Source: Candidatus Poribacteria bacterium | GTDB taxonomy: Bacteria > Poribacteria > WGA-4E > WGA-3G | Length of the DNA: 64,000 bases | Assembly (NCBI GenBank): GCA_022821495.1 | Contig: JAJEDN010000118.1 | Location: forward strand, 82,512-146,511 | Reading direction: 5' to 3' | Shown: piece by piece, positions 9,636-16,860 of the stretch | Layout: every line of letters begins with the position of its first letter | Position numbering within the stretch: position 1 is the stretch's first letter | Made by a program: the position numbers and the translations under genes | Notes under the pieces: model-generated | Database searches by the model: none | What the model saw: only the letters and a program-made list of their open reading frames with translations | Told to the model about the DNA's origin: nothing

Positions 9636-10793
9636 ATGTACGAAAAACACGGCGAAACAATTAGAGCAAAAGATTTTCTTGAAGTACTCCAAAGCGATGC
9701 GGCATCCATTACGTTCACGAACTGTATCATTGAAGCGGTTGTTGACATTTTTTCCATTGAAATGGAACGCGACGAATACGATCGCATTCTTTTCAACAAA
9801 AGCCTCTCTTGCATCGGGTGTACATTCAAAAACATCGTCAATTTCCGAACGGTTGTCTTCCAAAGAGAAGTAGATTTCCGGCGCACGCTCTTTGAGGCTG
9901 ACCTTGATCTTGATAGTGCCATCTTACTGGGTTCTTGTGCATTTCGTGAAACTATCTTTCAGAGACGCGCGGATTTTCACAGTGCGATCTTTCACAAAAG
10001 CACGAGTTTTTGGCGAGCGAGGTTTTACAACGTCGCTGATTTCCATAGAGTCCAATTCCGTGAAAATGTCGTGTTCCACGATACCAACTTCCACAATGAA
10101 GTCAATTTTCGGCGAGCCTTGTTTGAACGCATACTTGACTGTACAGGCGCGTTGTTTCCTGAAACAACAACGTTCAATAACGCCACATTTCTGGGTACCG
10201 CTAACTTTACGACTGCGCAGTTTTTTTCTGTCGCCTCCTTTCGCGATGTTCAGTATGTCCCCGACACACTTTTCCGGCTAATCAAAGCGAAACTTAGGAA
10301 CGAACCGCATCGTGCAACCGAATTCTATTTGGATAGCCAACATGTGGATGAAGTTGCGAACCCATTTTTTAAACGTTATGTGGCGGACCAACAGTTCACC
10401 CGTGCTTTCAACCAAGCGAACCCAGTGCTGGCGCACTTATGGCGATGGAGTTCGGATTATGGACGGAGTTTAGGACTTTGGGCATTCTGGTCTCTTTTGT
10501 TTGCTTTTCTGTTCGCATTCGCGTATATGCCGCTGCCGACGTGGATGCCGACATGGTTAAAAGACTTCGCGCCCCAATTTCACCAAACCACAGGTACGTA
10601 TAGCGGAGAGCCATTAACTTTCTGGAGCTGTTTCTATTTTAGTGTCGTCACCTTTACAACACTCGGTTTCGGAGATGTTGTCGCGAACAATGCTTGTGCG
10701 CGTTTTTTCGTCACGCTGGAAGTCATTTTCGGGTATGTGATGTTAGGCGGGTTAATCAGTATCTTTTCAAATAAATTAGCGAGCCGAAGTTAA
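9636..10793 (+). CDS. Pentapeptide-repeat protein fused to a two-TM potassium-channel domain, paralogue B
   Basis: This 385-residue protein is colinear with the one at 3959-5119: an N-terminal five-residue-periodic domain (for example FRRTLFEADLDLDSAIL), a conserved linker FFKRYVADQQF.RAF, TM1, filter TTLGFGD (residues 341-347) and a TM2 ending LISIFSNKLASRS. The pore residues identify a K+-type channel. The repeat half is less conserved between the paralogues than the pore, which suggests they sense different things (inference). AAGGCAGAG lies just before the ATG. The next gene, a metalloprotease-TPR protein, starts 29 bp downstream and is likely co-transcribed. Confidence 0.88.
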   Translation: MYEKHGETIRAKDFLEVLQSDAASITFTNCIIEAVVDIFSIEMERDEYDRILFNKSLSCIGCTFKNIVNFRTVVFQREVDFRRTLFEADLDLDSAILLGSCAFRETIFQRRADFHSAIFHKSTSFWRARFYNVADFHRVQFRENVVFHDTNFHNEVNFRRALFERILDCTGALFPETTTFNNATFLGTANFTTAQFFSVASFRDVQYVPDTLFRLIKAKLRNEPHRATEFYLDSQHVDEVANPFFKRYVADQQFTRAFNQANPVLAHLWRWSSDYGRSLGLWAFWSLLFAFLFAFAYMPLPTWMPTWLKDFAPQFHQTTGTYSGEPLTFWSCFYFSVVTFTTLGFGDVVANNACARFFVTLEVIFGYVMLGGLISIFSNKLASRS

Positions 10794-10822
10794 GTGGAGA
10801 CACCAAAGCAGAAGGATTTTCT

Positions 10823-13189
10823 ATGTCAACGAGAACTTTACAGATTTTTTTCAGTGTTACTTTTATAGCACTCGTCTTTATAATATACGCGCCGGCAGCG
10901 GATGTCTTAGATAGCGTGGCGTATCCATCGCCACCTACCGATTACTTTGACCACATCACGCTCTTTTCTCAGGGCAGGATCACCCGTTTCACGCGGATGC
11001 CGATTCAGGTGTACATCTCGCCTGTTCTCAAAGAGACAGCCTATCTCCCTGAAATCCGATACGCGATGCAAGAATGGCACACTGCCAGCGATGGGGTCAT
11101 CCGCTTTGAAGAGACCGAGACCCCTCAGAACGCAGATATCCGCGTCAGTTGGGGACACAGCGGTTTCCTTACCGATTTTCAGGACATGAGACTCGGTAGT
11201 GCGGAACTTACACGCCTTATAGATACCAAACAGACGGTTGCCCAAGATCTGGCTGCTGCGGATGCTGCACCCCCTTTCACGGTCGAGGTTATCCTCATGT
11301 TGGAAGGTGACGGTACGATCGGCGAACTCTCAGAAGAAGAGATGCGGACGGTGTGTCTCCACGAGTTTGGACACGCCATCGGGTTATGGGGTCACAGTCC
11401 ACACCCCGGCGATATCAGCTATGCGACAGCAACGGCACAGTACCCATCTACACGTGATATAACTACGTTGCGTAAGCTTTATAATACGCCGCTGAATACG
11501 TCGCAACACGAGACTGCGACGAAGGTCTTGAAAGCCGAGATTCAAGAGAAACCTCACGCGGACCCGAAAAAACACCTCCGATTGCACTATCTACTTGGCA
11601 CGGTCTACTTCGATAAAGACGATACAGCCTCCGCAATCGCGAGTTTCCTGACCTGTAGGCATTTAGATGCCAAGTTTCAACCGGCAATAGAAAAACTGAT
11701 ACAAGCCTACCACGAAACAGGAAGAACGCCTGAAGCGATCGCACTTCTTGAGAAACGGATCACGCAAAAACCGTCGCCGGCGGACTACAATACGCTCGGT
11801 ATATTCTACTTTGATAAAAAAGAGGTCGAAAAAGCGATACAAGCGTTTGAAAAGGCACTTCACATCGCGCCGTATCATAAGGCTGCACGGCGAAATTTAC
11901 ATCAACTCCTGCGGGCAAAAGGATTCAAAGCGTTAGCAGCAAAAGACTTTGAGACTGCCACTGCCGTTTTTGAAAGGGTGCTTCGGATGGACCCCCTCGA
12001 CGCGCCTACCTATCAACTCATGGGAAATGGATACGCGGAAGCCGGGCGATTTGAAACGGCGATCGGTTATTATCAGAAAGCGATGGATATTAATCCTGTC
12101 GATACACTTACGAAACACCAACTCGCGCAATGCTACAATAACTACGGCGTAACTTTGCGAAATAGCGGAAAGTGGGACGCGGCAATCGAGGCATATCGCA
12201 ACGCGTTGCGGTTAATGCCGACGCTTGCTGTCGCTCGCACAAATCTGGGTGACGCCTTCACGCGAAAGGCGGACGCACATAACGAGGCAGGTGAATTAGA
12301 CGAAGCCATAGCGGCATACCTCGAATTACAGAAACTCCACCCGAACGAAATGCAGATCCGCAATTTACTCGGAGAACTACATCTGAAGAAAGGCAACTAC
12401 GCTGAGGCACTCTCTGCGTTTCAACATGTTTACAATACCGATCCGAACGCCGAGCATGCCCTACATAATCTTATCGCTGCCTATCATCACTATGCTCGAA
12501 GTCTTAGCGATAAAGATGAATATACTACAGCGATTCGGCTGCTTCAGGAGGCACTTCGACTTGAACCTACGGATCTGAATTTGCGTTTGAGTTTGGCAAA
12601 CGCCTATCAGGGAGCGGGGAACTACGAGCGCGCCGCCATCGAGGTGTCCCGCGTCTTAGCAGAAGAGCCGGAAAACTTACAAGCGAAAGAGGAGCAGTTA
12701 AACTTGCGGATCCGGCGTGGGAACGCACTCATGGGGAAACGGGAGTATGTTGCTGCGATTGCTGAATTTGAGTCGATCCCCAAATCTAAGCGAAATATCG
12801 AGATTTATAACACCCTCGGCTATCTCTATCTTATGCAAGGGGCACATGAGAAAGCACTCGCAGATTTTGAAATAGTGCTTCAGAAGGATCCGATCAATAT
12901 GCCGGCGTTCAGGAATTTGTTGTCGTTAGAATCACAACTCATCCGGCGGCGGAGAAGTGATACCCTCACGAAGGTTCAATGCGCGCTTGCCATTACTTTA
13001 ATCAAACGTAAACAGACGGATGCAGCAGTGGCAAAATATCAACTCGCGTTGAAATCTAAATCAAAAGAGATGGACGCACGCCTCATTGCAATCGGCAAGC
13101 AACTTGCTGACGCGTTCCAACAATACGGTGACATCGAAAGCCGTGAGATGATTCTTCGATGGGTCGAAGCACGTAGTAACCGTAGATGA
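10823..13189 (+). CDS. Secreted or anchored matrixin-like metalloprotease with C-terminal TPR array
   Basis: This 788-residue protein starts with a hydrophobic signal or anchor (IFFSVTFIALVFIIYAPAA). A zincin domain follows, with the extended zinc motif HEFGHAIGLWGH at residues 180-191, as in matrixins (HExxHxxGxxH). Residues from about 240 to the end are tetratricopeptide repeats, at least ten, with the typical W/Y..LG..Y...G....A...Y..AL pattern. It may process or sense envelope proteins, with the TPRs holding partners (inference). AGAAGGATTTTCT precedes the ATG. The fusion of a metzincin with a long TPR array is unusual among well-known proteases. Confidence 0.85.
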   Translation: MSTRTLQIFFSVTFIALVFIIYAPAADVLDSVAYPSPPTDYFDHITLFSQGRITRFTRMPIQVYISPVLKETAYLPEIRYAMQEWHTASDGVIRFEETETPQNADIRVSWGHSGFLTDFQDMRLGSAELTRLIDTKQTVAQDLAAADAAPPFTVEVILMLEGDGTIGELSEEEMRTVCLHEFGHAIGLWGHSPHPGDISYATATAQYPSTRDITTLRKLYNTPLNTSQHETATKVLKAEIQEKPHADPKKHLRLHYLLGTVYFDKDDTASAIASFLTCRHLDAKFQPAIEKLIQAYHETGRTPEAIALLEKRITQKPSPADYNTLGIFYFDKKEVEKAIQAFEKALHIAPYHKAARRNLHQLLRAKGFKALAAKDFETATAVFERVLRMDPLDAPTYQLMGNGYAEAGRFETAIGYYQKAMDINPVDTLTKHQLAQCYNNYGVTLRNSGKWDAAIEAYRNALRLMPTLAVARTNLGDAFTRKADAHNEAGELDEAIAAYLELQKLHPNEMQIRNLLGELHLKKGNYAEALSAFQHVYNTDPNAEHALHNLIAAYHHYARSLSDKDEYTTAIRLLQEALRLEPTDLNLRLSLANAYQGAGNYERAAIEVSRVLAEEPENLQAKEEQLNLRIRRGNALMGKREYVAAIAEFESIPKSKRNIEIYNTLGYLYLMQGAHEKALADFEIVLQKDPINMPAFRNLLSLESQLIRRRRSDTLTKVQCALAITLIKRKQTDAAVAKYQLALKSKSKEMDARLIAIGKQLADAFQQYGDIESREMILRWVEARSNRR

Positions 13190-13242
13190 TTCTTGCGATG
13201 CGCTGGGGATCATTTGAACGTTCAATTCAACTTATCTACCGC

Positions 13243-13279
13243 TTTAAATAGAAAAGGGTCAGGCAAACATACCTGACCC
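13243..13279 (-). terminator. Rho-independent terminator for the minus-strand gene 13325-13843
   Basis: GGGTCAGG (13256-13263) pairs with CCTGACCC (13272-13279) around an 8-nt loop. Read on the minus strand the stem is followed by TTTTCTATTT. It lies between two convergent genes, so it may also stop the plus-strand metalloprotease transcript. Confidence 0.75.
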
Positions 13280-13324
13280 AAGGATTAGGTGCATGAATGA
13301 GGTGCGGTCGCTTTGAAACGGGAC

Positions 13325-13843
13325 CTACTGATTACCGCCACCACCAGGACGACCGCGTTCACCACCGCGGAAACGATTCATCCGTTGCGACATTTCTGTG
13401 ACTCGATTCTTCGTCAATTCGTTGAGTTTTGCCATCTGCTCTTCAGTCAAAACCTCTTTGAGATCCATGTTAAGTTGTTTGAGAATCCCTTGAATTTCCT
13501 GTGTCGCGGTTTCACGCATGTCGGGTTGACGTAGCGTTTCCATTTTCGATGCAACATTGTCGCGACCGGTCTGATAGAAAGGACGTGCCTTGGCGAGTGT
13601 CTCATCGTCAACTTTGACGTTGAACGTCAAATCGATCCAAGAGTTATCAACAAGAGACACATAGTTCATCATTCCCATCATTCCGCCTCTGTTGCCTCGA
13701 TCCCCGCCCTGACGGTTTCCACGTTGATCCTGATTGTTCCGGTCTGGGCGTTGTGCGGATGTTGCATGTTCAAAAACAAATACACCGACGATTGCGAGTA
13801 CTGCGATTGCGCTGATTGCAAAAAATTTCTGTTTCATTTTCAT
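13325..13843 (-). CDS. Small secreted Spy/LTXXQ-like protein
   Basis: This 172-residue protein has a clear signal peptide (KFFAISAIAVLAIVGVFVF...SAQ). A Gly/Arg/Asn/Asp-rich segment with GGMMGMM follows, then a helical region of about 90 residues with LTEEQMAKL near the end, and a Gly/Arg-rich tail (RFRGGERGRPGGGG). The helical part resembles the periplasmic Spy/CpxP (LTXXQ) group, which act as envelope chaperones or metal-stress sensors; this is a loose match. AGGAGAAATGAAA precedes the start on the minus strand. It has its own terminator at 13243-13279. Confidence 0.7.
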   Translation of the reverse strand: MKMKQKFFAISAIAVLAIVGVFVFEHATSAQRPDRNNQDQRGNRQGGDRGNRGGMMGMMNYVSLVDNSWIDLTFNVKVDDETLAKARPFYQTGRDNVASKMETLRQPDMRETATQEIQGILKQLNMDLKEVLTEEQMAKLNELTKNRVTEMSQRMNRFRGGERGRPGGGGNQ

Positions 13844-13862
13844 TTCTCCTATAATTTTATAA

Positions 13863-14081
13863 TACTTTGCAGTTCGGTTAGCAGCATTTCAGGTTTTAGC
13901 AAAGTTTCCATAGAGCCGCTTTCCATTTCATTACAAGCTACATCTCTTTTCTTCTCAAAACTGCAGCCCATCATGTAACGATTCTCACTGCGAAGCAAGT
14001 TATTCTTACATTACTTTGCAGTTCGGTTAGCAGCATTTCAGGTTTTAGCAAAGTTTCCATAGAGCCGCTTTCCATTTCATT
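13863..14081. repeat. 70-bp direct repeat, two copies 149 bp apart
   Basis: The 70-bp segment at 13863-13932 recurs unchanged at 14012-14081. It starts TACTTTGCAGTTCGGTTAGC and ends CCGCTTTCCATTTCATT. The copies lie upstream of the minus-strand secreted gene. The rest of the gap to 14340 holds one reversed palindromic module and otherwise nothing recognisable. Confidence 0.8.
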
Positions 14082-14230
14082 TTTTTAGTCAGATGTGTTC
14101 AGAAAAGGTTCGTTTTTATTTTTTTCCAGATCGCGAGCGACAAGAAACCCCCAGCAAAAACACTCGCGCCTACAAGTAAAACTATGGTGAATTATAGAAA
14201 TAAGTTGACATTTATCAATAACCCTGTCCT

Positions 14231-14267
14231 TCTCAAAGTCCCCCTGACAAGGGGGATTTAGGGGGTT
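14231..14267 (-). repeat. Single CCCCCTTATCAGGGGG-type module, reverse orientation
   Basis: Read on the minus strand this is AACCCCCTAAATCCCCCTTG followed by TCAGGGGGACTTTGAGA, the same module found in arrays at 15344, 28512 and 36926. Confidence 0.75.
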
Positions 14268-14340
14268 GACTTTGCATGAAGAGCGTCCAAGTAATTCTAA
14301 AATCTACCATAAATCCCCTTGTTTGTTATGCTCATAGACT

Positions 14341-14369
14341 TTGACACTCGCCACAGTATGTGCTATAAT
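14341..14369 (+). promoter_or_regulatory. Consensus sigma-70 promoter of murB
   Basis: TTGACA (14341-14346) and TATAAT (14364-14369) are both perfect consensus boxes with a 17-bp spacer. They lie about 20 bp before the murB start codon, with GAGGGAGGG as ribosome-binding site between them, so the 5' UTR is only about 12 nt. Confidence 0.85.
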
Positions 14370-14387
14370 AAAGAGAGGGAGGGATGA

Positions 14388-15296
14388 ATGGATTGGAAAG
14401 ATGTACTGCCGGAAATCGTAACGCAACCGGGTTCACGGCTCCGATTTAGAGAACCGCTTGCGAAACATACCCACTTCGGTATCGGTGGTGAAGCGACGGC
14501 TTATATCGAAGTTAGCACCGTATCCGAACTCGCAGCCTTGGCACGTTTCCATACGGAGTGGGACGTTCCGGTTGCGGTTATCGGTCGCGGGTCTAATCTA
14601 CTGGTGAGCGATAGCGGTTTCAAAGGTATCAGCATCCGATTAGTCGGCGAGTTAGCGACATTGGAAGTGGACGGGAACATCGTTTCGGTCGGGGCAGGGT
14701 TAGCACTGCCAGCACTGTCAAAAACAATGTCGCAACGTGGGTTGAGTGGTGTGGAATTTGCGCTCGGTATACCGGGTTCCGTCGGCGGCGCGCTGATTAT
14801 GAATGCAGGTGCATGGGGGAGCAGTTTTGGAGATGTCGTCACAGATGTCACAACTATGACTGACACCGGTGAACTTGTCACCTTAACGCATGCCGAAGCA
14901 CGCTTTGAATACCGACACAGCGGTTTGGATGCCTTTTTTTGTGTTACAGGTGCGACGCTGGCACTTGCGCCCGGGGATGTTGACGAAATCACCGAGCGGA
15001 TGCAAACATTCTACAAGCAGAAAGTGGCGACGCAGCCCTTCGCCGAAGAGAATGCGGGGTGTATGTTCAAAAACCCACCGGGCGATTCCGCAGGACGGCT
15101 GATCGACATCAGCGGATTGAAAGGGTACCGTATCGGCGGTGCTGAGGTATCCACGGTGCACGGGAACTTTATTCTTAACCTTGACAATGCGACAGCAGAA
15201 GATGTCCTGAAGCTAGTCGCACATATCCAACAGCAGGTCCGCGAAAAGACCGGCATCTGCCTCCAGCCAGAAGTAAAGCGGCTGGGGTTTGATTAG
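14388..15296 (+). CDS. murB: UDP-N-acetylenolpyruvoylglucosamine reductase
   Basis: MurB reduces UDP-GlcNAc-enolpyruvate to UDP-MurNAc in peptidoglycan synthesis, in the cytoplasm with FAD and NADPH. The 302 residues match the short type IIb form. The FAD-binding core shows HTHFGIGGEA, IGRGSNLLVSD and GIPGSVGGALIMNAGAWG. The catalytic region has GCMFKNPPGDSAGRLID, where the usual Ser of SVFKNP is Cys, a variant also seen in Gram-positive MurBs. LQPEVKRLG supplies the C-terminal Glu. The gene stands alone rather than in a mur/fts cluster, with its own promoter at 14341-14369. Its presence supports a peptidoglycan wall in this organism. Confidence 0.96.
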   Translation: MDWKDVLPEIVTQPGSRLRFREPLAKHTHFGIGGEATAYIEVSTVSELAALARFHTEWDVPVAVIGRGSNLLVSDSGFKGISIRLVGELATLEVDGNIVSVGAGLALPALSKTMSQRGLSGVEFALGIPGSVGGALIMNAGAWGSSFGDVVTDVTTMTDTGELVTLTHAEARFEYRHSGLDAFFCVTGATLALAPGDVDEITERMQTFYKQKVATQPFAEENAGCMFKNPPGDSAGRLIDISGLKGYRIGGAEVSTVHGNFILNLDNATAEDVLKLVAHIQQQVREKTGICLQPEVKRLGFD

Positions 15297-15343
15297 ACGA
15301 ACAAGGTCGGAAACCGTCCTTGAAGTGTCAACATATTTTACCT

Positions 15344-15542
15344 AACCCCCTAAATCCCCCTTATCAGGGGGACTTTGAGAGACAATGTAAAAAACCCCCT
15401 AAATCCCCCTTATCAGGGGGACTTTGAGAGACAATGTAAAAAACCCCCTAAATCCCCCTTATCAGGGGACTTTGAGAGACAATGTAAAAAACCCCCTAAA
15501 TCCCCCTTATCAGGGGACTTTGAGAGGAAATGCGTAAGTTCT
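15344..15542. repeat. Four-copy array of the CCCCCTTATCAGGGGG module
   Basis: Four tandem copies of AACCCCCTAAATCCCCCTTA plus TCAGGGG(GG)ACTTTGAGAG are joined by a nearly constant ACAATGTAAAA linker, with periods of 49, 49 and 48 bp. The last copy runs into TGCGTAAGTTCT, matching one end of the GGACTTACGCA element family. The constant linkers rule out CRISPR spacers. The array lies between convergent murB and the enolase gene. Confidence 0.9.
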
Positions 15543-15553
15543 AATAGCCTAAA

Positions 15554-16747
15554 CTATGGTCGAATCACTGTGCCATCCATCCGCCGGACAGGTGCCCAAC
15601 CGCCGTTAAGTGGGTGCTCTGGGAATGGGAAGCGTGCGGCGAGTTCCTCGTTTAAGTCCATACCGAGTCCGGGTGCATCATTTGCCCAGAAACAACCGTC
15701 CCGAATTTCGGGGCAACCGGGAAAAACTTCTTTGGTATTCTCACCGAAGACGTGTTGCTCTTGAATCCCGAAGTTATAGCACGCCAAATCCAACGCAACA
15801 TTAGCAGCATGCCCGACAGGCGAGACATCACCGGGTCCGTGCCACGCCGTCCGTACGCCGAAAAATTCGCAGAATGCGGCGAGTTTACGCGCAGGACTGA
15901 TACCACCGATTTGCGAAATATGTACCCGAATAAAGTCGATGAGGCGATCCTTGATAAGATGAACGTACTCGTTCGGATTGTTGAACAGTTCTCCCATAGC
16001 AATCGGGATGCTTGTCTGTTGGCGCATGAGTTGGAAATAATCAACATCTTCCGGTGCAAACGGGTCTTCAAGGAAAAAGAGGTTATACGGTTCAAGGCCT
16101 TTGGCGAGATTAATCGCCTGTATCGGTGGGATCCGTTCATGCACATCGTGGAGGAGTTCGACTTCGTCGCCGAGATGTGTGCGCAGATGATCGAAGAGTT
16201 TGATGATCGTATTGACGTAAGGGGTCGGTTCAAAGGCAGGGGAACTGCGCTTGCCACCGCCTGCGCCATACGTTGAATACCCCGGTATTGCTACTTGCGC
16301 GCGGACATAACGGTAGCCTTGCGCCATATACCGACGGATGCTTTCTTCTACTTCCTCAAAAGTTCCGCCGCCTGCATGGGCATAAAGCGTTGCGGCCTCA
16401 CGGCATTTGCCACCGAGCAGCTGGTAGACCGGCATGTTGGCGCGTTTGCCCATGATGTCCCATAAAGCAATATCTACGCCACTGAGCGCATTGTTCAGTA
16501 CGGGTCCATTCCGCCAATAAGAACTGACAAAACTGGTCTGGAAGATGTCCTCTATGTTCGCTGGGTCTTTCCCGACGAGAAAAGGTTTGAGATACTCATC
16601 AACTGCAGTCGCTACGGCGAGCGGACGTTGTGTAAACGTGGCGCAACCGATGCCGTATAAGCCGGGTTCACTCGTTTCAATTTTAACAACCACGAGTCGA
16701 ATGCCATCGGGTGCTGTCAGAATGGTTTTAACATTTGTGATTTCCAA
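15554..16747 (-). CDS. Enolase-superfamily sugar acid dehydratase, ManD/RspA type
   Basis: This 397-residue member of the mannonate dehydratase (ManD)/RspA group of the enolase superfamily is expected to dehydrate a sugar acid such as D-mannonate or D-gluconate using Mg2+. Group-specific blocks are SSYWRNGPVLNNALSGVDIA, YQLLGGKCR, LHDVHER, EDPFAPED and HGPGDVSPVGHAANVALDL. The exact substrate cannot be assigned, because many RspA-like members have low or no activity on mannonate. The predicted start is TTG with GGAG about 10 bp upstream. It lies 113 bp after the hydantoinase gene on the same strand. Confidence 0.9.
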   Translation of the reverse strand: MEITNVKTILTAPDGIRLVVVKIETSEPGLYGIGCATFTQRPLAVATAVDEYLKPFLVGKDPANIEDIFQTSFVSSYWRNGPVLNNALSGVDIALWDIMGKRANMPVYQLLGGKCREAATLYAHAGGGTFEEVEESIRRYMAQGYRYVRAQVAIPGYSTYGAGGGKRSSPAFEPTPYVNTIIKLFDHLRTHLGDEVELLHDVHERIPPIQAINLAKGLEPYNLFFLEDPFAPEDVDYFQLMRQQTSIPIAMGELFNNPNEYVHLIKDRLIDFIRVHISQIGGISPARKLAAFCEFFGVRTAWHGPGDVSPVGHAANVALDLACYNFGIQEQHVFGENTKEVFPGCPEIRDGCFWANDAPGLGMDLNEELAARFPFPEHPLNGGWAPVRRMDGTVIRP

Positions 16748-16860
16748 GGCGATTGTGCTCCTATCCTATCAATTTTTGCAATGTGCAAAGTATACCAAAC
16801 CGTGTCCGATGTGTCAAGAAATTCGCAAACGGGTGTGTAAAGTTTTCTGCTTAATTTCGT

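Noticed and set aside
15344..15542. Possible CRISPR array
   Set aside because: The units are themselves palindromic and the intervening linkers are the same sequence, not unique spacers. No cas gene is in the window.
15375..15764. Plus-strand reading frame over the array
   Set aside because: It is produced by the repeated CCCCCTAAATCC modules and runs into the antisense of the enolase gene; no SD.
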